Below, one piece after another: positions 57,195-64,000 of a stretch of DNA of 64,000 nt (positions are counted from its first letter, which is position 1; each line of letters begins with the position of its first letter). A program made the translations under genes and the position numbers. Under the pieces are notes generated by a model. That model did no database searches and was not told where the DNA came from. It worked only from the letters and a program-made list of their open reading frames with translations. The stretch is from Leifsonia sp. AG29 (lineage in GTDB: Bacteria > Actinomycetota > Actinomycetes > Actinomycetales > Microbacteriaceae), in contig NZ_VMSF01000001.1 in assembly GCF_009765225.1 (NCBI RefSeq), forward strand, positions 3,100,001-3,164,000, in the 5' to 3' direction.

Positions 57195-57446
57195 CTAGCC
57201 TGCCGAGCGACCGAGATCTTCGCGGCGCTGCGCGTACTCCTCGCGATCGATTTCGCCGCGCGCGTACCGTTCATCGAGGATCGCTCGTGCGGGCGAAATC
57301 GGCGACTGGACGGGGCCAGCCCCACCGGACGGACCGCGCCGGGTCAGGGTGACGACGAGCACGACCACGATCGTGATCAGCAGCAGCGGAACGAGCAGCC
57401 ACAGAAGCCACCACGCGCCCGCGTCGTCCATCATCCAGCCGTACAC
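57195..57446 (-). CDS. SHOCT-domain membrane protein
   Basis: An 83-residue protein with one tryptophan-rich membrane helix (WWLLWLLVPLLLITIVVVLVVTL) and a C-terminal SHOCT segment (ARAILDERYARGEIDREEYAQRREDL). The start chosen is GTG 57446, because GGAGGTGG stands 5 nt before it; GTG 57461 is an alternative. SHOCT segments mediate oligomerisation in small membrane proteins. It stands next to copper-associated small genes. Confidence 0.78.
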   Translation of the reverse strand: MYGWMMDDAGAWWLLWLLVPLLLITIVVVLVVTLTRRGPSGGAGPVQSPISPARAILDERYARGEIDREEYAQRREDLGRSAG

Positions 57447-57529
57447 GTCTACCACCTCCACATGCAGTCCTCTGTCAATCTGAGCATCGATCGGGCGGGG
57501 AGAGGGGGCACTAGGTCCCGTCGATAGGA

Positions 57530-57546
57530 AACCCCCTGCGGGTATT
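57530..57546. promoter_or_regulatory. Possible CsoR-type site upstream of DUF6153
   Basis: AACCCCCTGCGGGTATT contains ACCC-N5-GGGT, a weaker version of the TACCC/GGGTA sites near copB, 41-57 bp before the DUF6153 gene. Confidence 0.3.
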
Positions 57547-57586
57547 CAGCCGGGGTGATTACGGTGACCCCAGGGAGGGAGGACAC

Positions 57587-58033
57587 ATGCTCGCGGACTG
57601 TATCTCGGGGCGCACCCGCACTTGGCGCTGTGTAGTCGTCCTCCTCCTGGCCGTCGCGGGCATCGTGACCGGCCTCCTCGCCATGCACGTGGTCAGCACG
57701 CCTATGAGCCAACCGCATGAGTTCTCCGAAAGCCGGTCTGCGACGGCCGTTTCCACGAATACCTCGCCCGTACTCGCGCCGACGTCGGGCGGCAACGCGA
57801 TGGCCAGCGGATGCGCCGCGGGCGGGTGCGACCCGATGCACGACATGACGGTCATGGTGTGCACGCTCGCTCTGCTCGGCGCGACGCTCCTCCTGCTCGC
57901 GCCCTCATGGGGCCGCGGACTGCTCGGCATCGGTTCCCGGGCCGCTCCGGCGAACCTGGTCGGGATGATCGCGCGCTCCGTCGGTTGTCCGCCACCACCG
58001 TCCCTTCTGGCCCTCTCCGTCGATCGCAGATGA
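57587..58033 (+). CDS. DUF6153-like membrane protein
   Basis: A 148-residue protein with a membrane helix at about 14-35 (VVVLLLAVAGIVTGLLAMHV), a His/Met/Cys-containing outer loop (SGCAAGGCDPMHDM) and a second helix at about 86-106. Family members lie beside DUF305 and copper genes. The Met/His/Cys loop suggests metal binding, which is inference. GGGAGGGAGGA precedes the ATG. It is followed by the DUF305 lipoprotein gene. Confidence 0.7.
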   Translation: MLADCISGRTRTWRCVVVLLLAVAGIVTGLLAMHVVSTPMSQPHEFSESRSATAVSTNTSPVLAPTSGGNAMASGCAAGGCDPMHDMTVMVCTLALLGATLLLLAPSWGRGLLGIGSRAAPANLVGMIARSVGCPPPPSLLALSVDRR

Positions 58034-58115
58034 CGCACGCCGCACCCCCGCGCACCGCGCGGTGCTTCCGCCTGCTCACCATCAGCACATACACACGACG
58101 AAAGAGACCACAACA

Positions 58116-58721
58116 ATGAAGACCAGACTGATCGCGATCGCCTCCGGCGCGCTCCTGACCGCGGCTGCCCTGACCGGGTGCGCCGCCGGCTCCTCCGAGA
58201 ACGGCTCCAGGATGGACGACATGCCCGGAATGGACGACCGCGCCTCGAGCTCCGGATCGACCACCTCCGAGCACAACCAGGCCGACGTCACCTTCGCCCG
58301 GGACATGGTGGCCCACCACCAGCAGGCCATTGAGATGTCAGACACCCTCCTCGCAAAGCAGGGTGTCGACTCCCGCGTGACCGAGCTCGCTCAAAAGATC
58401 AAGGCCGCCCAGCAGCCGGAGATCGACACTATGAACAGCTGGCTCGCCACCTGGGATCGGAAAGCCGGGATGGGCGACATGGGCATGAGCGACGGCATGA
58501 TGTCGCGCCAGGACATGGACGCACTCACCAACGCCTCGGGATCCGACGCGGCGAAGCTGTTCCTCAGCCAGATGATCCAGCACCACCAGGGCGCAGTCAC
58601 CATGGCCACGACTGAGATCGAGAAGGGTCAGGCGACCGACGCCGTCGCGCTGGCGAAGAAGATCGTCGCTGCGCAGACCGCCGAGATCGGCACCATGAAG
58701 GGACTCCTCGCGAGCCTCTGA
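58116..58721 (+). CDS. DUF305 lipoprotein, copper-associated
   Basis: A 201-residue exported protein. The signal peptide ends in the lipobox LTGCAAG, and a Met/Asp/Ser-rich linker (MDDMPGMDDR) follows. The two DUF305 repeats are DVTFARDMVAHHQQAIEMSDTLL and LFLSQMIQHHQGAVTMATTEI, each with an M-x-x-HHQ helix as in ferritin-like bundles. These proteins are often co-located with copper resistance genes. It lies 82 bp after DUF6153, probably in one unit. Confidence 0.88.
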   Translation: MKTRLIAIASGALLTAAALTGCAAGSSENGSRMDDMPGMDDRASSSGSTTSEHNQADVTFARDMVAHHQQAIEMSDTLLAKQGVDSRVTELAQKIKAAQQPEIDTMNSWLATWDRKAGMGDMGMSDGMMSRQDMDALTNASGSDAAKLFLSQMIQHHQGAVTMATTEIEKGQATDAVALAKKIVAAQTAEIGTMKGLLASL

Positions 58722-58809
58722 CCCACTCCGGTCCCACCGACGCAGGCGCCGCCCCGGATAGCATTCACCCCCGCGGTGGCGTAGGTTGGGGTTCCGCCTC
58801 CTCCCCTCA

Positions 58810-58867
58810 CGAGGTGCTCTTAGGTGCTCGCGCCCACGGCGTGTCGACCGCACCTACGAGCACCTCG
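58810..58867 (+). repeat. 58-bp palindromic dispersed element, copy 3
   Basis: Same length and ends (CGAGGTGCTC/GAGCACCTCG) as copies at 4791 and 20728, and the same orientation as copy 1 by the central GGCGTGTCG. The inner stem pairs less well. It lies between the convergent DUF305 and CDF genes. Confidence 0.85.
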
Positions 58868-58908
58868 ATTTCCGTGAGTCGGGCCGCGTCACGTCCGCTT
58901 GGCGCGAC

Positions 58909-59586
58909 TCAGTCGTCGTCGAAGTCGACGTCCTTGCCGCGCAAGGCCGCGATCGCCTTGAGGATGAGCTGGATGGCGGCCACCGCGATGAGAGCGGAGA
59001 CTCCGAGCGCGAGCACCGGGTCGAGCCAGTACAAGCCTCCCGTGATCAGGATGATCGCGCCGGCCACTGCGATCGCCGCCGCGGCCGCGGCGTCGGCCAG
59101 CGCGTCGATGAGGACCGATCGCATGTGAAGGTCCTCGTCAGCGGCGGAGCGGCCGAGGACGAACGCACCCGCCAGCATGACGATCATCGTGACGACGCTG
59201 ACGATCACCATCGGCAGGCCCTCCACCGGCGGCGAACCCTCGCTCAGTCGTGAGATCGCCTCGATGGTCACGGTCACCGTGACAGCGAGCAGGAGGGTCG
59301 CGTTCACCAGAGCAGCGATGGCGATGGGGCGGTGCGCGTTCAGATCGTCGGGGTTCCGATCACGCAGGCCGATCGCGATCAGCCCGAGAACCAACGCGAA
59401 ACAGTCTGCGACGGTGTCGCCGGCAGCGGCGATCACGCTGACCGAGTGCGCGAGCAGACCCGCGATCAGCAGACCGGCGATCAGGGCGACGTTCAGCCCG
59501 AGGACGATGAGTATGCGGCGGCGCTGGCTCGGGCGAGGCGCCCGCACCTGTCCAGCCTCCCGTAGGGGATCGCTAGCATCGGACAT
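58909..59586 (-). CDS. Cation diffusion facilitator (short form)
   Basis: A 225-residue CDF protein with six helices and no C-terminal cytoplasmic domain beyond a few residues (GKDVDFDDD). The metal site positions are D in AAAGDTVADCFALV (helix 2) and H/D in DLHMRSVLIDALAD (helix 5). The ATG at 59586 was chosen over a 21-codon longer frame. It would export Zn, Co or similar cations. Next to two further CDF genes. Confidence 0.82.
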   Translation of the reverse strand: MSDASDPLREAGQVRAPRPSQRRRILIVLGLNVALIAGLLIAGLLAHSVSVIAAAGDTVADCFALVLGLIAIGLRDRNPDDLNAHRPIAIAALVNATLLLAVTVTVTIEAISRLSEGSPPVEGLPMVIVSVVTMIVMLAGAFVLGRSAADEDLHMRSVLIDALADAAAAAAIAVAGAIILITGGLYWLDPVLALGVSALIAVAAIQLILKAIAALRGKDVDFDDD

Positions 59587-59661
59587 CTGAACATTGTCGC
59601 GGAACGCTGGGCGGTTTCCGAAGGCGACGCGTGCGTGAACGGCGGGCACACGTCGAGCCCA

Positions 59662-60252
59662 TCAACCGCGGAAGATGTCCACAGCCTCCCGGATCGCGTA
59701 GTAGACGATCACGAGCGCGGCGACGGAATCGGCCCACCACCAGCCGAGCACGGTGTTGAGCAGGACTCCGAGCAGCACCGCACAGGCCAAGAGCCCGTCG
59801 ATCATGGTCACCCGGCCCTCCTTCTGCAGCACGGGGTTGCCCAGCGCCCGTCCGGTCCGAGCCTTGAGAGCGGCGAGGGTGAACATGCAGACCGCGGTGA
59901 TGCCCGTCCAGATGATCCCGCCCAGGCTGCCCTCGGGCCGATGACCGGCCAGGAGGGCTATGGCGCTCTGCACGAGGAGGTAGGCGGCCAGCGCGATGAA
60001 CGCCGCGCCGATGAGCCGGAGCGCGAGCTTCTGCCGTTGCTCGCCCGTGCCGGACAGCTCCCAGATCACCACGGTGCTCGCGCCGATCTCGATCAGCGAA
60101 TCGAGGCCGAAGCCGGCGAGCGCGATCGATGACGAGGAGAGCGCCAGCACGGCGAGCACGATCACTCCGACGATGTTCCAGGTGAGCGTGATCCACTCCA
60201 GCGTGAAGCCGGTGCGCAGCAGCGCCTCCCGGTCACGGGTCGCTTCGGTCAC
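59662..60252 (-). CDS. CDF-type cation transporter, short
   Basis: A 196-residue protein with six predicted helices. Helix 2 has GFGLDSLIEIGAS, with D-x-x-x-E in place of the usual D-x-x-x-D, and helix 5 has GRVTMIDGLLACAVLLG. No cytoplasmic C-terminal domain is present. GTG 60252 follows AGAGGA. It lies 44 bp downstream of the His-rich CDF gene on the same strand, so all may be one ArsR-controlled unit. Confidence 0.78.
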   Translation of the reverse strand: MTEATRDREALLRTGFTLEWITLTWNIVGVIVLAVLALSSSSIALAGFGLDSLIEIGASTVVIWELSGTGEQRQKLALRLIGAAFIALAAYLLVQSAIALLAGHRPEGSLGGIIWTGITAVCMFTLAALKARTGRALGNPVLQKEGRVTMIDGLLACAVLLGVLLNTVLGWWWADSVAALVIVYYAIREAVDIFRG

Positions 60253-60296
60253 GGCCGTTCCTCTCTGGGTTCGATCGGGGTTCGGGCGTCGGCCGG

Positions 60297-61406
60297 TCAG
60301 TGGTCGGCCAGGGTGGGGGTGACGACGAAGTCGTCCAGGTTCCGCAGGTCTGTGCGGACGTGTTCGGAGGCGTGCTCGGCGACGTGAGTGGCGTCGTGCA
60401 GGGTCTGCGCGTCGGTGGTGATCACAGCGGAGCCGAGGAGGCGGTGACCGACCCAGCGGAGCTTCACGCTGCGGACGCCGGTCACCCCGCTCGTGTGCTC
60501 CAGCGCGTGCTCGACGCGGTCGATCAGCTCCGGGTCGACGGCGTCCATCAGGCGAGCACCGACGGACTTCACCGTTCCCCAGAGCAGCACGAGGATCGAG
60601 ATCGAGATCAGGAGGCCGATGATGGGGTCGGCGATCGGGAAGCCCAGCAGCACGCCGACCGCCCCGAGCACGACCGACAGCGACGTGATCCCGTCCAGCC
60701 GGGCATGCACGCCGTCCGCCACCAGCGCGGCGGAACCGATCTTCCGGCCGACCCGGATGCGATAGATCGCGACGAGCTCGTTGCCCGCGAAGCCGATGAA
60801 ACCGGCCGCGATCAGCCACCATGCGTTCTGAACCGGCTGCGGGTGGATGAACCGGTCGATCGCCTCCCACCCGGCCACCACGGCGGACAGGGCGACGACG
60901 AAGATGATGAACAGCCCCGCCAGGTCCTCCGCTCGACCGAAGCCGAACGTGTAGCGGCGAGTCGCCACGCGACGACCGAGAACGAACGCGATCCACAGCG
61001 GAACCGCGGTCAGCGCATCCGCGAAGTTGTGGATCGTGTCCGCCAGGAGAGCGACCGACCCCGTGACCGACACCAGGATCAGCTGCAGCAGCGTCGTCCC
61101 CAGCAGGATGAACATCGAGACTTTGACCGCGGTCACGCCGGCTTTGCTGGCCTCGAGGGCGTCGTCGACCGAGTCGGCAGCATCGTGCGTGTGCGGAACG
61201 AAGAGGTCGTAGAGGAAGCCCTTCACGCCGCCGTGCGGATGGGAATGAGCGTGGTCGTGGTCGTGGTCGGTGTGGCCGTGATCGGTGTGGTGGTGGCCGT
61301 GGCCGTGGTCATGCCCGGTGTGATCGTGGTCGTGCGGGTGATCGTGGGTGTCGTGCGCGTGCGCGTGATCCGGTTCGCCGTGGTCGTGGGTCTGCGTCCC
61401 GCTCAT
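60297..61406 (-). CDS. Histidine-rich cation diffusion facilitator
   Basis: A 369-residue CDF exporter. The first 60 residues are a metal-binding tail with more than 20 His alternating with Asp/Gly/Thr. The transport core has ALLADTIHNFADALTAVPLWI (helix 2, HxxxD) and ALVADGVHARLDGITSL (helix 5, HxxxD), the signature of zinc exporters of the ZitB/CzcD kind. The cytoplasmic C-terminal domain is present. It overlaps the ArsR gene by 4 bp, so repressor and pump are translationally coupled. Confidence 0.92.
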   Translation of the reverse strand: MSGTQTHDHGEPDHAHAHDTHDHPHDHDHTGHDHGHGHHHTDHGHTDHDHDHAHSHPHGGVKGFLYDLFVPHTHDAADSVDDALEASKAGVTAVKVSMFILLGTTLLQLILVSVTGSVALLADTIHNFADALTAVPLWIAFVLGRRVATRRYTFGFGRAEDLAGLFIIFVVALSAVVAGWEAIDRFIHPQPVQNAWWLIAAGFIGFAGNELVAIYRIRVGRKIGSAALVADGVHARLDGITSLSVVLGAVGVLLGFPIADPIIGLLISISILVLLWGTVKSVGARLMDAVDPELIDRVEHALEHTSGVTGVRSVKLRWVGHRLLGSAVITTDAQTLHDATHVAEHASEHVRTDLRNLDDFVVTPTLADH

Positions 61407-61780
61407 GCTGTCGCCTCCATGGAGGCGGCGTCCGCGTGGTGGTGCCGCGGCGTCCCTCCCAGCGAGTGCTCGGCCTGGAAGATGGCGTCGGTGACGAGCC
61501 GGCTCGCGTGCTCGTTCTCCAGCCGGTAGAAGACCCGCTGCCCGTCCTGGCGGGTCGCGACGATCCGCGCGAGGCGCAGCTTTGCCAGATGCTGCGACAC
61601 GGCCGACGGCTGCTTGTCGAGGATGTCGGCCAGGTGGTTGACGGACAGTTCTCCCGCGTCCTTCAATGCCAAGACGATACGCACCCGGGTGGCGTCCGCG
61701 AGCATGGCGAAGACCTCGACCGCCAGTTCGACGAACTGACCGTCCGGGAGGCGACCGCAAATCGGCTTATCTGCATCCAT
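61403..61780 (-). CDS. ArsR/SmtB-family metal-sensing repressor
   Basis: A 125-residue winged-helix repressor. The DNA-binding part is VNHLADILDKQPSAVSQHLAKLRLARIV and the wing TRQDGQRVFYRL. The C-terminal helix 5 carries D/H residues (DAIFQAEHSLGGTPRHHHADA), the usual zinc site of SmtB/CzrA. A cysteine near the N-terminus (PICGRL) could add a ligand. It precedes the CDF exporter by overlap, and its operator covers its own start codon. Confidence 0.92.
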   Translation of the reverse strand: MDADKPICGRLPDGQFVELAVEVFAMLADATRVRIVLALKDAGELSVNHLADILDKQPSAVSQHLAKLRLARIVATRQDGQRVFYRLENEHASRLVTDAIFQAEHSLGGTPRHHHADAASMEATA

Positions 61781-61789
61781 ACGCAGATA
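61768..61789. promoter_or_regulatory. ArsR operator TATCTGC-N8-GCAGATA
   Basis: A perfect 7-bp inverted repeat with 8 nt between. It includes the ATG at 61780 and overlaps the minus-strand -10 TAGTAT (61787-61792), which is 6 nt from that ATG. Binding would block a leaderless transcript. Confidence 0.75.
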
Positions 61790-61799
61790 CTAACGCAGG

Positions 61800-62230
61800 A
61801 GGAAGGAGGTGAACTCGGCGAACTAGCGGCCGTTGAGAACCCGAGGATGAGGGCAGTCGGATAGCGGTCCGCGCATCCCCCGAAAAGCGACCGATAATGG
61901 TGATTATGTCAGCTCGAAGATGGCCTACCCCAATTGAATGCGAATAGGCCGCCGCTCAACACTCCGTCACGTCAATCTTCTAATGGGTGATTCGGTCGAA
62001 GCGTCGCCGACATATTTCACCGTCATCTCCAGGAAGACGTCGTTCGACCATTCACACATAGATCGTTTCGTGTACGGGAGCGTTGATCCTGACCCATTGA
62101 CCAGCTTGCTGTATACGGCGAATTGCTTGAGAAGCTGTTGTGCCCTCTGAAGGGACCCCAACCGTTTCCCCAGGACGGAACTTGGAGCCTGCGCAACTCA
62201 GCGTCCGGCCGCTCTCCGCGGAGGTCCGAT
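61800..62230. other. AT-richer region with possible gene remnant
   Basis: About 430 bp clearly richer in A/T than the rest of the window. A minus-strand frame at 61967-62161 (TTG start) encodes 64 residues that look codon-like (LLKQFAVYSKLVNGSG to YVGDASTESPIRRLT) but match nothing known to me. It may be the end of a lost toxin or immunity gene. No complete gene is seen. Confidence 0.45.
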
Positions 62231-62668
62231 TTACGCTCGAAAGCGGGAGGCAAATTCTGTCGCGATGTCATCGGGAAGTCCGCTCTCGAACGAGTCGAGC
62301 GATGTTCCGATGACGAGGTTATGAATCCCGTCAGTGACTTCAATAGTCACCGCAGATCCGCTTCGTTCTATGCGGACATAGGCAAGTTGACGCCCAAGAT
62401 GAGACAACGGGTCGGAGTAAGCATAGAGATCATAAAGGAGTTCGATCCATGCCTGGGCCGCGGGCCCCAAGTTGCGTTCGGCTAGCTGCAGTAGCTCGCC
62501 GTCTGACCCGTAGCTGTCGGGCTCGAGAACAAGATGAATTGCATCGTGCTGCCACAGAATATGTGAGACACGATGAACGATGGCATCCGCTTCTCGTTGT
62601 GCTGACAAAAGAGCTAGGACGCCCTTCATCGACGATAGTTGCTCCTTGATGGTCGTAATTTGCCTCAC
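62231..62668 (-). CDS. Putative RHS-toxin immunity protein
   Basis: A 145-residue soluble protein with a helical N-terminus ([37 protein letters not shown]), a mixed middle ([17 protein letters not shown]) and strands at the end ([19 protein letters not shown]). No family was recognised. It starts with a GTG that overlaps the stop of the RHS gene by 3 bp (GTGA), the usual arrangement of toxin and immunity genes. The immunity role is inferred from position and size alone. Confidence 0.6.
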   Translation of the reverse strand: MRQITTIKEQLSSMKGVLALLSAQREADAIVHRVSHILWQHDAIHLVLEPDSYGSDGELLQLAERNLGPAAQAWIELLYDLYAYSDPLSHLGRQLAYVRIERSGSAVTIEVTDGIHNLVIGTSLDSFESGLPDDIATEFASRFRA

Positions 62669-64000
62669 CCCGAGATTTGATTTACCCAGTCAGGACACCG
62701 CTCCATGCCCTCGCAATATGAGCTGATTACTCCCTTCTGCTTGCCATCCGGCGTGTTAGTACGGAAGTCGACGATCGTTCGCAACGTAACCTGGTCTTCA
62801 ATTTCCGGGGGAACGAGCCAACTGAAGGCGTTAACTCGGTACTTCACGAGTGTCGTCTCATAAACGATCGCGGTCAGCGAGTCGGGATGACTCTTGTCCG
62901 CATATTGGGTGGCGACTCGCACAGTTTTTGCGGTCACATTGTGTTTGGTAAGGATCTTCTGTTCGACATTCCACCTCAGATCGATAGTTTTCCCTGCTGC
63001 GCGCCAACTTGCAACGACGGCCGTGCTTCCGCCTCCATGCGGAGTAGCTCCGTTGTCGGAGAAGCGTATTCCGATGCCATAGAGGCCGCTCAGATCTTTG
63101 CCGTTGACCGGATCACTCGGATATGTGTAAGCATCACTGTTTCCGCCCTCCACCGGGTCAACAGATAGAAACCGTCCCAGAAGCGCGACGTATTGACGTG
63201 CGCCCATTTCGACCGTGTCGATGCTTACTTCGTGCTCGTAGAGCTTCTGGTTCGATCCTTCCCAGCCGTAAGAGGCGGTCTGTGGAGTGTTGACCGGGAC
63301 GGCTTGGTCGGAGGTATGGGTGCCGATGGCACGGGTGGCGGCATCGACCGGGTTACCGAACGGGTCATACGAAGCCAGCTGGCTTTGCCTAACCCCGGCG
63401 CTGTTTGTGCAGACTATTGAGTCGCCGTGGATGCTGGGGAACGACCAGGCCGCCGCCGCTTGTAGCGACACCACAACGCCACCGGGAAGCGCGAGGGTAC
63501 GTTCGATAACTCCACCGGTAGTGGTAAGGGTCCAGTCCGGACTATCACCGTCGGCGCTGAATCCGTACCGGACCGTTGAGGCCGGCCCGCTGGTCGGGGT
63601 GACGGTGCGGGAGATGATCCGCCCAGTCACGTCCCTCAGGTAGGAGACAGTTCCCGCTGCGGTGGTTGTGGTGTTGTGTCGGTCAGATTGATCGTAGCCG
63701 AGGGTTTGGTCGGCCAGGGTGGTGGTGTTTCCGTGGGCGTCGTATGCGAGGTTCCCGCTCGTGGTGGACAGGCTGGTGGTTGCGATCGGTGACCCACCGC
63801 TCACTGTAGGGGCTGTGGTGGCGGTGAGTCGGTCGGCGTTGTCGTAGCAGTACGAGCTGGCCAGGACGGTCGCGGAGGGCGCGCCGGGCGCGGTGTAGGT
63901 GTCGCTGAAGGTGGTGCGGTTGCCGTTCTTGCCTGCGCTGCGTTCGTCGCCGCAGGATGCGGTGCCGAACCCGTAGGTGAGGGTGTGATTGGGGATCACC
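62665..64000 (-). CDS. RHS-repeat protein with C-terminal toxin domain (5' part outside window)
   Basis: The last 444 residues of a larger protein, open at the window edge. YD-type repeats ([39 protein letters not shown]) are followed by the core [20 protein letters not shown] and [10 protein letters not shown] near residue 305, where the conserved shell ends. The final 139 residues are unrelated to the core and would be the toxin: alternating strands ([30 protein letters not shown]), a Cys pair in [13 protein letters not shown], and no known nuclease or ADP-ribosyltransferase motif. Secretion and target are not visible here. Confidence 0.85.
   Translation of the reverse strand, partial: VIPNHTLTYGFGTASCGDERSAGKNGNRTTFSDTYTAPGAPSATVLASSYCYDNADRLTATTAPTVSGGSPIATTSLSTTSGNLAYDAHGNTTTLADQTLGYDQSDRHNTTTTAAGTVSYLRDVTGRIISRTVTPTSGPASTVRYGFSADGDSPDWTLTTTGGVIERTLALPGGVVVSLQAAAAWSFPSIHGDSIVCTNSAGVRQSQLASYDPFGNPVDAATRAIGTHTSDQAVPVNTPQTASYGWEGSNQKLYEHEVSIDTVEMGARQYVALLGRFLSVDPVEGGNSDAYTYPSDPVNGKDLSGLYGIGIRFSDNGATPHGGGSTAVVASWRAAGKTIDLRWNVEQKILTKHNVTAKTVRVATQYADKSHPDSLTAIVYETTLVKYRVNAFSWLVPPEIEDQVTLRTIVDFRTNTPDGKQKGVISSYCEGMERCPDWVNQISG

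Noticed and set aside
57075-57527. Acetyltransferase-like frame opposite the SHOCT gene
   Set aside because: The match is only a short RGRGLA-type stretch. The rest is the mirror of the SHOCT gene and has no GNAT core.
62023-62343. 106-residue minus-strand frame next to the RHS immunity gene
   Set aside because: It overlaps the end of the immunity gene in another frame and has composition typical of a shadow.

Overview
The window is a stretch of high-GC, gene-dense actinobacterial chromosome. The HspR/HAIR-controlled dnaK-grpE-dnaJ-hspR operon, a DtxR/IdeR-type iron box, many leaderless-type start sites (a TANNNT hexamer 6-8 nt before ATG/GTG) and the overall protein style point to Actinomycetota, most likely Microbacteriaceae (Leifsonia-like). 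The genus is inference. No rRNA, tRNA, insertion sequence or CRISPR array was recognised. The left edge cuts an amino-acid permease and the right edge cuts an RHS-repeat protein, both on the minus strand.

Layout. 1-6.4 kb: permease start, two GNAT acetyltransferases, an N-domain-less ClpB under a HAIR site, small membrane/SRPBCC proteins and an APC permease. 6.6-14.4 kb: rRNA-type methyltransferase, a GH3 beta-glucosidase plus MFS transporter divergent from a LacI regulator, and a membrane-anchored alpha/beta hydrolase. 14.4-20.7 kb: TMEM175-like channel, YdeI-family protein, the threonine-catabolic kbl-tdh pair, an isochorismatase-type hydrolase and an exported phosphodiesterase. 20.8-25.8 kb: chaperone operon and a small alarmone synthetase. 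25.8-31.2 kb: membrane proteins, two divergent MarR-like genes around a 36-bp palindrome (the right one frameshifted), then about 780 bp of gene-free hairpin and tandem-repeat DNA. 31.2-36.5 kb: idi, a GH16-like protein, dcd, a flavin reductase-like protein, nitronate monooxygenase and a ZIP transporter under an iron box. 36.6-43 kb: two P-type ATPases (CtpE-like and CopB-like) and membrane proteins. 43-46.7 kb: a deacetylase/glycosyltransferase fusion and small proteins. 46.8-49.4 kb: a persulfide/thiol-stress locus (CoA-disulfide reductase-rhodanese, thioredoxin, CsoR/CstR-family repressor). 49.5-56.9 kb: an MBL hydrolase and a LacI-controlled GH2 plus ABC sugar uptake operon without its ATPase. 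57-61.8 kb: copper/metal-associated small proteins (DUF6153, DUF305), three CDF exporters and an ArsR repressor. 61.8-64 kb: AT-richer DNA with an RHS polymorphic-toxin C-terminus and a coupled putative immunity gene.

Themes. Metal and thiol homeostasis recur (CopB, ZIP, CDFs, ArsR, CstR, DUF305), with TACCC/GGGTA palindromes in front of several of these genes. Sugar uptake and hydrolysis are organised in two LacI-controlled modules. Heat-shock control is visible as three HAIR sites. A 58-bp palindromic element occurs three times, each time between convergent genes. The repeat field after the MarR pair and the RHS toxin/immunity tip are the least explained parts of the window.
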